64,000 nucleotides of DNA from Psychromicrobium lacuslunae (GTDB lineage: Bacteria; Actinomycetota; Actinomycetes; Actinomycetales; Micrococcaceae): positions 434,001 through 498,000 of the forward strand of contig NZ_CP011005.1 of the NCBI RefSeq assembly GCF_000950575.1, in the 5' to 3' direction. The notes under the pieces are model-generated. The model was not told where the DNA came from, did not search any database, and saw only the letters and a program-made list of their open reading frames with translations. This document shows, in pieces, positions 33,060-45,496 of the stretch; position 1 is the stretch's first letter, and each line of letters begins with the position of its first letter. The position numbers were made by a program, and so were the translations under genes.

Positions 33060-34382
33060 GTGTCAAACGCAATAGATATCGATAATCAACAGGCCCAGCA
33101 GAATGATGTGAGCTTTGCCAATGTCTGGCAGGAACTGCTCTGGCGTGGCCTGATCCAGGTATCAACCGATCAAGGCGAGCTGGAAAAAGCCTTGAGCGAA
33201 GAGACGGTGACGTACTATTGCGGTTTTGACCCGACGGCGCCCAGCTTGCATCTAGGACACCTGGTCCAACTGTTACTCATGCGTCGTTTGCAGTTAGCCG
33301 GCCATAAGCCACTGGCCTTGGTCGGCGGCTCTACCGGCTTGATCGGTGATCCACGTCCGACCACTGAGCGATCCATGCAAACCAAGGAGCAGGTGGCCGA
33401 GTGGGTGGCCGATATCCAGGCCCAGGTGCAGCCCTTCCTTTCTTTCGAGGGCGATAACGCCGCCCGGATGGTCAATAATCTGGATTGGACGGCGCCGCTG
33501 AGTGCCATCGATTTCCTCCGCGAGATCGGGAAGCACTACCGGGTTGGCACCATGATCAAAAAGGACATTGTCGCCTCACGGCTGAATTCCGATGAAGGTA
33601 TTTCCTACGCGGAGTTCAGCTACCAGATCTTGCAGGGACTCGACTTCCTCGAGCTCAACCGGCAATACGGTTGTACCCTGCAGTCGGGTGGTTCGGACCA
33701 GTGGGGTAACCTCACCTCCGGAACTGAACTTATTCGCAAGGCCGAGGGCAAATCGGTGCACGCTATTGGTACGCCGCTGATCACAAATTCAGACGGTACC
33801 AAGTTTGGTAAGAGCGAGGGGAACGCCATTTGGCTCAACCCGGAGATGACCAGCCCTTATGAGTTCTACCAATTCTGGTTGAACACTGCGGATGCGGATG
33901 TCGTTGAGCGATTGAAGATTTTCACCTTCCGCTCGCGGGCCGAGATCGCCGAGCTGGAATTGGCCACTGCTGAGCGGCCGCACGAACGTGCCGCTCAGAA
34001 AGCCTTGGCCTGGGACGTGAACTCGTTAGTGCACGGAGTCGACGCCACCCAAAAGGTGATTGCCGCTTCGGCGGCGATCTTCGGTAATGGTGAACTTTCG
34101 GAACTCGACGAGGCCACCCTGAGTGCGGCCACCGCCGAGTTGCCGCGAGCCACCGTGTCAGCTGATGGGCTAGGCATCGTAGAGCTATTGGTGGCCGCTG
34201 GCCTCTCAGAAAGTAATTCCGCCGCGCGTCGAACTGTGACCGAGGGTGGTGCCTACGTCAATAACCGCAAAGTGGCAGATCTGGAAAGTGTGATCGAGAC
34301 CACCGAGCTACTGCACGGGCGTTACCTCTTATTGCGCCGCGGGAAGCGCACTATGGCAATGGTTGAAGTCCAAGACAGCTAA
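33060..34382 (+). CDS. tyrS: Tyrosyl-tRNA synthetase
   Basis: 440 aa. It attaches tyrosine to tRNA-Tyr. The class I HIGH-type motif HLGHL is at 64-68 and the KMSKS-type motif KFGKSEGN near residue 247. The C-terminal S4-like RNA-binding domain covers about 360-430 (GIVELLVAAGLSESNSAARRTVTEGGAYVNNRKV). The GTG at 33060 sits just downstream of a TACCGT box. Length is about 15 residues above E. coli TyrRS because of the N-terminus. A strong terminator follows. Confidence 0.97.
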   Translation: MSNAIDIDNQQAQQNDVSFANVWQELLWRGLIQVSTDQGELEKALSEETVTYYCGFDPTAPSLHLGHLVQLLLMRRLQLAGHKPLALVGGSTGLIGDPRPTTERSMQTKEQVAEWVADIQAQVQPFLSFEGDNAARMVNNLDWTAPLSAIDFLREIGKHYRVGTMIKKDIVASRLNSDEGISYAEFSYQILQGLDFLELNRQYGCTLQSGGSDQWGNLTSGTELIRKAEGKSVHAIGTPLITNSDGTKFGKSEGNAIWLNPEMTSPYEFYQFWLNTADADVVERLKIFTFRSRAEIAELELATAERPHERAAQKALAWDVNSLVHGVDATQKVIAASAAIFGNGELSELDEATLSAATAELPRATVSADGLGIVELLVAAGLSESNSAARRTVTEGGAYVNNRKVADLESVIETTELLHGRYLLLRRGKRTMAMVEVQDS

Positions 34383-34417
34383 CCAGCGTTCAGGCTCGAC
34401 TTGCTTGATTTCTAGCT

Positions 34418-34467
34418 GCCGACGGCGGCCCCCGCAATGATTTGCGGGTGGTCGCCGTCGGGCTTTA
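34418..34467 (+). terminator. Terminator of tyrS
   Basis: CCGACGGCG (34419-34427) pairs with CGCCGTCGG (34453-34461), with an inner CCGCAA/TTGCGG stem, then CTTTAAAG and, later, TTTTT. It lies 36 bases after tyrS and before the rRNA promoters. Confidence 0.75.
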
Positions 34468-34498
34468 AAGCGGTTTTTCAGCGCTGATCGATGACGAT

Positions 34499-34527
34499 TT
34501 GCACGAGCGCGAAGTGCCGTGTAATGT
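34499..34527 (+). promoter_or_regulatory. rRNA operon promoter P1 (candidate)
   Basis: TTGCAC (34499-34504), 17 bases, then TAATGT (34522-34527). It lies 465 bases before the 16S gene. Confidence 0.55.
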
Positions 34528-34741
34528 TTTCTGAGTCGCCCGCTGAGGGGCAAGATTACGACGGTCTGGAACATGGCCGGGTAAGCTGCCGGAGCGGGGG
34601 CCAAACCCCTACTAATTAGAGTTGCGATTCTGTCTGTGCCATTACGGCTAAAAGCAGAAAAGCTTCAATTTTTTGTGGGGTCATTCATGAATTTTTGATG
34701 AATTCGCCGCTGTGTTTAGATTTCTAGAAGATGGCGCGGAT

Positions 34742-34771
34742 TTGACAAGAAAGAAATGAATGAAATAAGCT
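34742..34771 (+). promoter_or_regulatory. rRNA operon promoter P2
   Basis: TTGACA (34742-34747), 18 bases, then TAAGCT (34766-34771). The AT-rich surroundings are a sharp contrast to the neighbouring genes and fit an rRNA upstream element. The P1-P2 region (34383-34991) contains no coding frame. Confidence 0.7.
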
Positions 34772-34857
34772 AGTAACAACGCAGCAAGGAAAACTAAAGA
34801 AAAGAAAGTAATTAAATTGCTTTCAAAAGTATTTAGAGAATTACTTGAATGCGCCTG

Positions 34858-34878
34858 TTGTTTGAGAACTCAATAGTG
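34858..34878 (+). promoter_or_regulatory. rRNA leader box A-like / processing motif, copy 1
   Basis: TGTTTGAGAACTCAATAG is part of this leader motif, which recurs almost unchanged in the 16S-23S spacer at 36972-36992 (19 of 21 bases equal). Such paired motifs in actinobacterial rRNA operons are considered antitermination or processing signals. Confidence 0.6.
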
Positions 34879-34991
34879 TGTTTTGTTTTTTGTTGATACC
34901 AATGTTTTTTGTTTTTGGTATTTGCTCGCTGATGCTGCGCCCCTGTGTGGTGTTGGTGGGTTGATGCTGGGAATCATTTTTTGTAATGAAT

Positions 34992-36533
<1,542 letters not shown>

Positions 36534-36971
36534 AGCACCGATCATCCAGTTCGTTTCCGCATGGATTCGGGTGTGGGTGTGAGGAGTTAGCCCATTGCGA
36601 GAACGATTGTTTCTCGGTGGGTGCTCATGGGTGGAATATCAACAACATGTTGTTTGTGTGAGCGAATGATGTGAATTCTGTCATTGATGTGATGGCTGGG
36701 TTTTTGAGTACTGCTTGTTCTTCGGGATGGGCGTGGAAAGAGGGTCTGGTTGTTGCTGGGCGGGGTTGGATGAAACACACTATTGGGGTTCTGAAGCAAC
36801 AGGGCCTTTCAGATTCTTGTGCTTGTGCCTTTGGGTGTGGGTGTGGGGTTTGAGGGGTTTGTTGTTTTAGTGTTCCTCCCCTTGTCACTGATCACTAGTG
36901 ATGATCCTTTGGTTCTGGTTTTTGCTGGGGCTGGTGGGGTTGTTGGTGGTGTGTTGTGGGGGGTGGGGTTG

Positions 36972-36992
36972 TTGTTTGAGAACTGTATAGTG
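36972..36992 (+). promoter_or_regulatory. rRNA processing/antitermination motif, copy 2 (in the spacer)
   Basis: TTGTTTGAGAACTGTATAG repeats the leader motif at 34858. The spacer 36529-37109 (581 bases) contains no tRNA fold or coding region that I could support; it is T/G-rich on the plus strand. Confidence 0.55.
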
Positions 36993-37086
36993 GACGCGAG
37001 CATCTTATAGAAGCATGCCCCTTCGCCGCACGTTGATGGTGGTTGATCATTCCTTTTGTGGGGTGGTTGGTTGCCTGAGTGTTTGG

Positions 37087-37096
37087 GGTGTGTGTT
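37087..37096 (+). other. Left arm of the pre-23S processing stem
   Basis: GGTGTGTGTT at 37087-37096 is fully complementary to AACACACACC at 40234-40243, flanking the 23S gene. Such a stem is the expected RNase III-type processing helix. Confidence 0.55.
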
Positions 37097-37109
37097 CTGG
37101 TTTTTGTGT

Positions 37110-40236
<3,127 letters not shown>

Positions 40237-40248
40237 ACACACCAACAT

Positions 40249-40278
40249 CAGTGAATATTATCCTTCAAAAGAATATTC
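40249..40278 (+). other. Hairpin in the 23S-5S spacer
   Basis: GTGAATATT is followed by a 12-base loop and AATATTCAC, a perfect 9-bp stem. It lies just after the 23S 3' processing arm. Probably a processing element. Confidence 0.5.
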
Positions 40279-40460
40279 ACACCATGATCTGGTAAAAACA
40301 CCTGCATGCACGCGTCCACTCTACGGTCCCCAACCAACAAACCCACCACACACGGCGGCTACGTTGACACCGGGAACCATATAACTACATACACGCAACA
40401 CACGTAACACAAAGACTTCCCCACACCCTGGAAAACCCCAGGTGATGTGGCGGAAAAAGA

Positions 40461-40577
40461 GTTACGGCGGCCATAGCGTGGGAGAAACGCCCGGACCCAT
40501 ACCGAACCCGGAAGCTAAGCCCCACAGCGCCCATGGTACTGCACTCGGAAGGGTGTGGGAGAGTAGGACACCGCCGG
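40461..40577 (+). rRNA. rrf: 5S ribosomal RNA
   Basis: Canonical 5S segments: 5' GTTACGGCGGCCATAGCG, CCCGGACCCATACCGAACCC, and 3' GGACACCGCCGGAC complementary to the 5' end. About 117 bases. It is followed by a terminator at 40594-40630. Confidence 0.95.
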
Positions 40578-40593
40578 ACAACCCTTACGTGAA

Positions 40594-40630
40594 GCCCCCA
40601 GAAAAAAGCAACGACGCCAAACCTGGGGGC
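40594..40630 (+). terminator. rRNA operon terminator
   Basis: GCCCCCAG (40594-40601) pairs with CTGGGGGC (40623-40630), a strong stem of 8 bp located 17 bases after 5S; the tail AACACACTTT is only weakly T-rich. Confidence 0.65.
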
Positions 40631-40680
40631 AACACACTTTAACACCCAAAACACAACCACACGGCCAGGCGCAGGCCACC

Positions 40681-40890
40681 TCTGTCTAAAAACCCCGCAC
40701 GACTGCTCAGACATCGTTTGATCTGCTGGTAGGTGACCGCTCCGAGAAGCATAGTGTCCACTGACTCGATTAGATCCATCACTCGGTTCTGAAAGGGACT
40801 GCCGAGCACGCTATGGCAAAGTGTCAGGCCACCGACTAACTGACACTAGTCCGGTAACTCGGCTTCCAGCTTGACGGTTTCGATCATGCT
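40681..40890 (-). pseudogene. Possible remnant of a dihydrofolate reductase-like (RibD C-terminal) gene
   Basis: The 418 bases between 5S and the next gene hold no complete frame. On the minus strand, however, SPFQNRVMDLIESVDTMLLG (from 40800) followed by AVTYQQIK resembles the conserved ADTLLLGRVTYE strand of DHFR/RibD family proteins, with an in-frame stop upstream (40846-40848) and loss of the rest. The match is short and made by eye. Confidence 0.35.
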
Positions 40891-40931
40891 CCTGTCCGGG
40901 CGTTCGGTCCACCGCTTTGCGGCAAAAGCAG

Positions 40932-40972
40932 CGGCGATGGGGCGAACCGAGGATCGATTCGCCCCACCGCCG
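40932..40972 (-). terminator. Terminator of the Gly-rich protein gene
   Basis: CGGCGATGGGGCGAA pairs with 40958-40972 (one mismatch in 15) around an 11-base loop; on the minus strand TTTT follows. It lies 24 bases after the stop. Confidence 0.65.
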
Positions 40973-40995
40973 TCGAGATTTCCCAACGAAACTTG

Positions 40996-41715
40996 CTAAT
41001 TGCTTACCTTGCTAATGCTTTCGGCGCTATTGCCGGAGGATTCTTTGAGCGCAATGATTCTCACGCTATCGCCGGTGGCAATATCGGCAATCGACCCGCT
41101 GCTAGTACCTGAGTTACCTGAGTTTCCACTGTTTTGGGCGCTCCCACTCTGATTAGCCGAGCCCTGCGCAGCTGCTGGAGGTCCGCCCTGCTGAGCTGAG
41201 GAGAGGGTTCCCACGGTTGTTGAATCGCTGACTTGGTAGCTCTGGCTCACGCCATCCGCGCTCTTCACAGTGATGGAGGTGGAGCTGACCGCTGTCACCT
41301 CGCCGGTCTGCGAGAGCTTTGTCAGGTAGCTACCGTTTTGCTCAACCACGTATTCGCCTCGAATTGAATTTCCCAGCCCGGCGGACATCGCACCGCCCAT
41401 GCCCTGCCCGCCCATGCCTTGTCCGCCGGGGCCGCCGCCCATCCCCTGACCGCCGGGGCCGCCCTGCGCTTGGCTACTATTCGATGCAGCGGTCGCCGCA
41501 TAGACCGCGGCGCCGCCTCCGCCGGCCACTAGGACAGCGATACCAGCCGCGGCGAGTCCGCGCTTGAGCGTCCACCCTTTCGAGCTGCGAGTACTGGGCG
41601 TGCCCCAGGCCGCGCTGGTGTCTGCCGGGTCGGTCCCGGGCACGGCACTCGGCAGTACTTGAGTGGGATTGGTATTGTTACTGTCCGATTGAGGGAATTC
41701 TGGTGTTGTCGACAT
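40996..41715 (-). CDS. Gly/Met-rich membrane-anchored extracytoplasmic protein
   Basis: 239 aa. A polar N-terminus is followed by one transmembrane helix near residues 56-75 (LAAAGIAVLVAGGGGAAVYA). Then comes a low-complexity part of GGPGGQGMGG repeats (about 85-112) and an extracellular beta-rich domain (GEVTAVSSTSITVKSADGVSQSYQVSDSTTVGTL), reminiscent of DUF5666-type domains, ending in a Ser/Asn/Gly-rich stretch and DIATGDSVRIIALK. The start at 41715 follows AAAGGAAA. It is divergent from a PhoP-like regulator and separated from it by PhoP-box-like repeats. Role unknown; the repeats recall glycine-rich insertions in the two GT39 enzymes nearby. Confidence 0.75.
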   Translation of the reverse strand: MSTTPEFPQSDSNNTNPTQVLPSAVPGTDPADTSAAWGTPSTRSSKGWTLKRGLAAAGIAVLVAGGGGAAVYAATAASNSSQAQGGPGGQGMGGGPGGQGMGGQGMGGAMSAGLGNSIRGEYVVEQNGSYLTKLSQTGEVTAVSSTSITVKSADGVSQSYQVSDSTTVGTLSSAQQGGPPAAAQGSANQSGSAQNSGNSGNSGTSSGSIADIATGDSVRIIALKESSGNSAESISKVSN

Positions 41716-41828
41716 GGCGTTTTCCTTTGTTCGAGTCACTGATTCTTCGTATCTTCAGCATCAACAGCACTGATAAGTCCTAGCTGTGTGCAATTTCTCG
41801 CTATTCTGTGATTAGCGGGCAGACTTGG

Positions 41829-41846
41829 GCACAGCGTGCGCACAGC
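41829..41846 (+). promoter_or_regulatory. PhoP-box-like direct repeat
   Basis: GCACAGC-GTGC-GCACAGC: two identical heptamers 11 bp apart, close to the mycobacterial PhoP recognition sequence TCACAGC-N4-TCACAGC. It lies 44 bases before the response regulator start in the divergent promoter region. A reverse-oriented CACAGC is at 41783-41788 toward the Gly-rich gene. Autoregulation is likely but inferred. Confidence 0.65.
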
Positions 41847-41889
41847 TCAGAATTAACTTGGGCGTAATCGGGCGAAGGAGACTGATGGC

Positions 41890-42639
41890 ATGAGATCAGA
41901 AACTGACAACGATGCGTTCCTTGAGCGCTTTCGGAATTTATCGCACCCTGACGGCTCTCCGATCCGCGCCTTAGTCGTCGATGACGAACCTAATCTGCTG
42001 GATCTGATCAATATTGGCCTGCGAATGGCTGGCTGGACGGTGCGGACCGCGACTGACGGCCCCAGTGCAGTGGCGGCAGCTAAAGAGTTCCGGCCCGACA
42101 TTATGGTGCTCGATATTATGATGCCGGTCTTTGACGGCTTAGAGGTGCTCAAGCGAGTGCGGGAGTTCCAGCCCGGCGTTTTAGCGGTCTTCCTGACCGC
42201 GAAGGACGCAGTAGCCGACCGGGTCCAAGGCCTGGCGCTCGGCGGCGATGATTACGTCACCAAACCGTTCAGCATGGAGGAGCTGGTGCTGCGGCTTTAC
42301 CGACTGATTAGTCGCTCTGGTATTGCTGATGTTGGTGGCGCTGAGCTGGTGGTCGGGGACCTAGTGCTCAATGAAGACACCCGCGAGGTGCATCGCGCCG
42401 GTCGAGACATTAGCCTGACTACCACCCAATTCGAATTGTTGCGCTATCTGATGGAGAACGCCCGCACCGTGGTCAGCAAGAATCAGATTCTCGACCAGGT
42501 CTGGAAATCAGATTTCGGCGGACACGCTAATATTGTCGAACTTTACATCTCGTATCTGCGCAAAAAGATCGATGCCGATCTGCCGCCGCTCATTCACACC
42601 GTGCGTGGTGCCGGTTATGTGCTCAAAGCGGCCACGTGA
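41890..42639 (+). CDS. PhoP-like response regulator (OmpR family)
   Basis: 249 aa. Receiver domain: DD at 31-32, phosphoacceptor Asp75 in VLDIMMP, Lys125 in YVTKPFS. The OmpR winged helix covers about 150-249 (LTTTQFELLRYLMENARTVVSKNQILDQVW, FGGHANIVELYISYLRKKID, HTVRGAGYVL). By eye it is strikingly similar to mycobacterial PhoP. GCGAAGGAGAC precedes the ATG. It overlaps the kinase start by 4 bases. Its predicted binding repeats occur upstream of itself and of the glycosyltransferase operon. Confidence 0.92.
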   Translation: MRSETDNDAFLERFRNLSHPDGSPIRALVVDDEPNLLDLINIGLRMAGWTVRTATDGPSAVAAAKEFRPDIMVLDIMMPVFDGLEVLKRVREFQPGVLAVFLTAKDAVADRVQGLALGGDDYVTKPFSMEELVLRLYRLISRSGIADVGGAELVVGDLVLNEDTREVHRAGRDISLTTTQFELLRYLMENARTVVSKNQILDQVWKSDFGGHANIVELYISYLRKKIDADLPPLIHTVRGAGYVLKAAT

Positions 42640-44138
42640 ATTCTCTCTCCGGTGCGACTCCAACGCCCCGGCGGCCTCGCCGCTTCAAACGACTCAGGTT
42701 GCGGACCAAGCTCATCCTTGGTTCGCTGCTACTGCTCGCCTCGCTGGGCACCGGAATGGGATTCGCTAGCTATTTTTCGATGGATTCCTATCTGACCAGT
42801 CAATTAGATGATCAGTTGCAACGCTCTGCTTTTGGTGCGGCTAATTTCATCAAAATGAGACCACCGCAGAATCCCAACGGTAGCCCGCCCAATCCCTTGG
42901 ACGCCCCAGGGCAAGGGGAGGGGATTCTGAGCGCCCGCATCATCAATGGCAGTTTGGACGCCAAAGGCGGTTGGGTAGACCCGGTAAGCAGAGCACAACA
43001 TAGCTTCGACGAGGCCGATGTGCCAATACTCAAAGCCCTTACTCCGGGGGCTGCGGCAGCGAACTACACAATGTCAATGGGAGAATACCGCCTATTGGCG
43101 ATCAAAGCAGCTGATGGCAGCACGGTGATCGCGGGCCTGCCGCTGACTGCCCGCAATAACACCCTGTCCTCGCTGCGCGTTATCTTGATCTTTGTCGCGC
43201 TGTGCACTCTGGCGCTCAGCGGCGTCATCGGCACCCTGTTGATTCGGCGAAGTCTGAGACCACTTGAGCACGTTTCGGCGGTGGCGAACGGGGTGGCCAG
43301 TATGCCGCTTGACGCCGGTCAGGTGGCGCTGGTGGATCGGGTTGATCCCAGCGATAACGAGACCGAAGTGGGTCGGGTAGGGTACGCGCTCAATCGGATG
43401 CTGGATAACGTAGCCGGCGCCTTAGCCGCACGGCATCTCAGCGAACTCAAAGTACGCCAGTTCGTTGCCGACGCCAGCCACGAACTGCGCACACCATTGA
43501 CCTCAATCCAGGGCTATTCCGAATTGGTGGCGCGCACCGAACAGCTCAGCGAAGCCGGACAAGAGTCCTTGCAGCGAGTCCGTTCGCAGGCCGCCCGAAT
43601 GTCAGGGCTGGTCGACGATCTGCTATTGCTGGCCCGCTACGATGAGTCTCGCGAAGTAGAAATGGCCGAGGTAGATCTGACCCAATTGCTGATCGAGACG
43701 GTCAGCGATATGCAAATCAGCGATGTCGCGGCGAATAATGATGCGGTGCACCACTGGGAGATCAAAGTTCCCGATGAACCGGTGCTGGTGCAAGGGGATG
43801 AGAGCCAGTTGCATCGGGTGCTCATGAATTTGTTGTCAAATGCCCGCAAGCACACGGACCCCGGCACCGAGGTTGTCGCTGGACTGAGCCGATCCGCCGA
43901 CGGCAGCGCGATTGTCACGGTCACCGACAATGGTGCGGGGATTGACGCCGATTTCCTACCCGAAATCTTTTCCAGATTCGCCCGTGCCGACGCTGCCCGT
44001 TCTGGCACCGACGGCACCAGTGGGCTCGGTCTGCCCATTGTCAAAGCCATTGTCGAGGCGCATGGTGGCAAGGTCCAGGTTACTTCAGTACCGGGCCGGA
44101 CCGAGTTCCTGATTCGCTTACCCGGCGACTCGAAGTAA
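42636..44138 (+). CDS. Sensor histidine kinase, HAMP type
   Basis: 500 aa. Transmembrane helices at about 25-45 and 181-203 enclose an extracytoplasmic sensor of about 135 residues. HAMP (204-265) is followed by the phosphoacceptor His282 in ASHELRTPLTSIQGYSEL and by N (NLLSNARKHTDPG), G1 (TVTDNGAGI) and G2 (TSGLGLPIVKAIVE) boxes. GTG start overlaps the regulator gene. The partner is the PhoP-like regulator; the signal is not known. The sensor has a Pro/Asn/Gly-rich piece (RPPQNPNGSPPNPLDAPGQG). Confidence 0.93.
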   Translation: MNSLSGATPTPRRPRRFKRLRLRTKLILGSLLLLASLGTGMGFASYFSMDSYLTSQLDDQLQRSAFGAANFIKMRPPQNPNGSPPNPLDAPGQGEGILSARIINGSLDAKGGWVDPVSRAQHSFDEADVPILKALTPGAAAANYTMSMGEYRLLAIKAADGSTVIAGLPLTARNNTLSSLRVILIFVALCTLALSGVIGTLLIRRSLRPLEHVSAVANGVASMPLDAGQVALVDRVDPSDNETEVGRVGYALNRMLDNVAGALAARHLSELKVRQFVADASHELRTPLTSIQGYSELVARTEQLSEAGQESLQRVRSQAARMSGLVDDLLLLARYDESREVEMAEVDLTQLLIETVSDMQISDVAANNDAVHHWEIKVPDEPVLVQGDESQLHRVLMNLLSNARKHTDPGTEVVAGLSRSADGSAIVTVTDNGAGIDADFLPEIFSRFARADAARSGTDGTSGLGLPIVKAIVEAHGGKVQVTSVPGRTEFLIRLPGDSK

Positions 44139-44139
44139 C

Positions 44140-44157
44140 CCACAGCTTCCGCAAAGC
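44140..44157 (+). promoter_or_regulatory. Second PhoP-box-like direct repeat
   Basis: CCACAGC-TTCC-GCAAAGC, again heptamers at 11-bp spacing, with one mismatch in the CACAGC core of the second half. It lies between the kinase stop and the GT2/GtrA gene start (44200), so the regulator may control this operon. Confidence 0.5.
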
Positions 44158-44199
44158 CTCGATCTAAGCTGGGCTAACAGCTCGGCTCGACAGTGAAGT

Positions 44200-45495
44200 A
44201 TGACCATCACAACTTCACCGCAGCGAGCGCAAGTGGAGCAGCAATCCACTTCTCCGGCGTTTCATCAGCCGATCCAGCAAGAACCCCAGATAGCGGTTCT
44301 TGACATCACTATTCCGGTCTTTAACGAAGAGCTCGATTTAGCTGCCTGTGTGCAGCGTCTATACGGTCATTTGACCGAGCACTTCCCCTATAGTTTCATG
44401 ATCACCATTGCCGATAATGCCAGCACGGACGACACCTTGGAGATCGCCGAGCAATTAGCCCGGGAAAATGCGCAGGTGAGAGTTGTTCATCTGGCTGAGA
44501 AGGGGCGTGGCAATGCATTGCGAACAGTCTGGGAGGCATCGCTCTCCCCGGTCCTTGCCTATATGGATGTTGATCTTTCCACCGACCTCAACGCCTTAGC
44601 TCCCTTGGTGGCGCCGCTGATTTCGGGGCATTCCGACCTGTCTATCGGTAGCAGACTTTCCCGGGGTTCGCGGGTGGTTCGCGGCCCGAAGCGAGAGATC
44701 ATTTCACGGTGCTACAACTTAATGCTGAGAGGCTTCTTGCAAACCGGTTTTTCCGATGCGCAGTGCGGGTTCAAGGCCATTCGTGCAGACGTGGCCCACC
44801 TGTTATTACCGCACACCAGCGATCCGGCTTGGTTCTTCGACACCGAGCTACTGGTATTAGCGGAACGTTGTGGTCTACGGGTCTACGAAGTGCCGGTTGA
44901 TTGGACCGATGACCCGCTGTCCAAAGTGGATATAGCGGCCACCGCTTGGGCTGATCTGCGGGGCATGGCTCGGATCAGCAGAGAACTGGTGAATGGGCGC
45001 ATTCCGGTACAGCAATTGCGCGCGGCGGTGGCCCGCGCGCCTCTCCCGGAGGCTGACTCGGTCGCGGCGAAGCGCGGCCTCTTCGGCCAGCTGGTCAGGT
45101 TCGGTATTGTCGGCGTTGCTTCCACTGGTCTCTACCTGGTACTTTTCCTGCTCTTCAGGCTGGCGATGGATGCTCAGCTTTCCAATGCGTTCGCACTACT
45201 GCTCTCAGCGGTGGTCAATACTGCGGTCAACCGGAGCTTTACCTTCGGACACCGTGGCTCGGGGGCGGTGCGCCATCAGTTTCATGGCTTGCTGGTTTTC
45301 GGCATTGGCTGGGCACTTAGCGCCGGTTCGTTATGGGCAGTTCATCAGCTTTCTCAGCCTTCGCTGCTGATCGAGATCTTCGCCGTGGTATTGGCCAATC
45401 TGCTTGCCACCTTGGTGAAATTCCTGCTCTTCCGGCTCTGGGTGTTCCGCGAGCGGCCCAGCCAAGAAACCTCCACGACCGCGAAAGAAGCCTGA
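44200..45495 (+). CDS. GT2 glycosyltransferase fused to a GtrA-like membrane domain
   Basis: 431 aa. The GT2 half (about 30-270) has VLDITIPVFNEELDLAACVQRLYGHL, an ADNASTDDTLEIAEQ loop and the DVDLSTDLNALAPLV nucleotide-sugar site, typical of DPM1/polyprenyl-phosphate glycosyltransferases. The C-terminal half, from FGQLVRFGIVGVASTGLYLVLF, is a four-helix GtrA domain thought to help flip the lipid-linked sugar. It is arranged as in Bacillus ykcC-ykcB and is probably the donor-forming enzyme for the two GT39 proteins that follow 1 and 13 bases after the previous stops. Confidence 0.9.
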   Translation: MTITTSPQRAQVEQQSTSPAFHQPIQQEPQIAVLDITIPVFNEELDLAACVQRLYGHLTEHFPYSFMITIADNASTDDTLEIAEQLARENAQVRVVHLAEKGRGNALRTVWEASLSPVLAYMDVDLSTDLNALAPLVAPLISGHSDLSIGSRLSRGSRVVRGPKREIISRCYNLMLRGFLQTGFSDAQCGFKAIRADVAHLLLPHTSDPAWFFDTELLVLAERCGLRVYEVPVDWTDDPLSKVDIAATAWADLRGMARISRELVNGRIPVQQLRAAVARAPLPEADSVAAKRGLFGQLVRFGIVGVASTGLYLVLFLLFRLAMDAQLSNAFALLLSAVVNTAVNRSFTFGHRGSGAVRHQFHGLLVFGIGWALSAGSLWAVHQLSQPSLLIEIFAVVLANLLATLVKFLLFRLWVFRERPSQETSTTAKEA

Positions 45496-45496
45496 G

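Noticed and set aside
40385-40714. 109-aa minus-strand frame over the 5S gene
   Set aside because: It runs antisense across the 5S rRNA and terminator.
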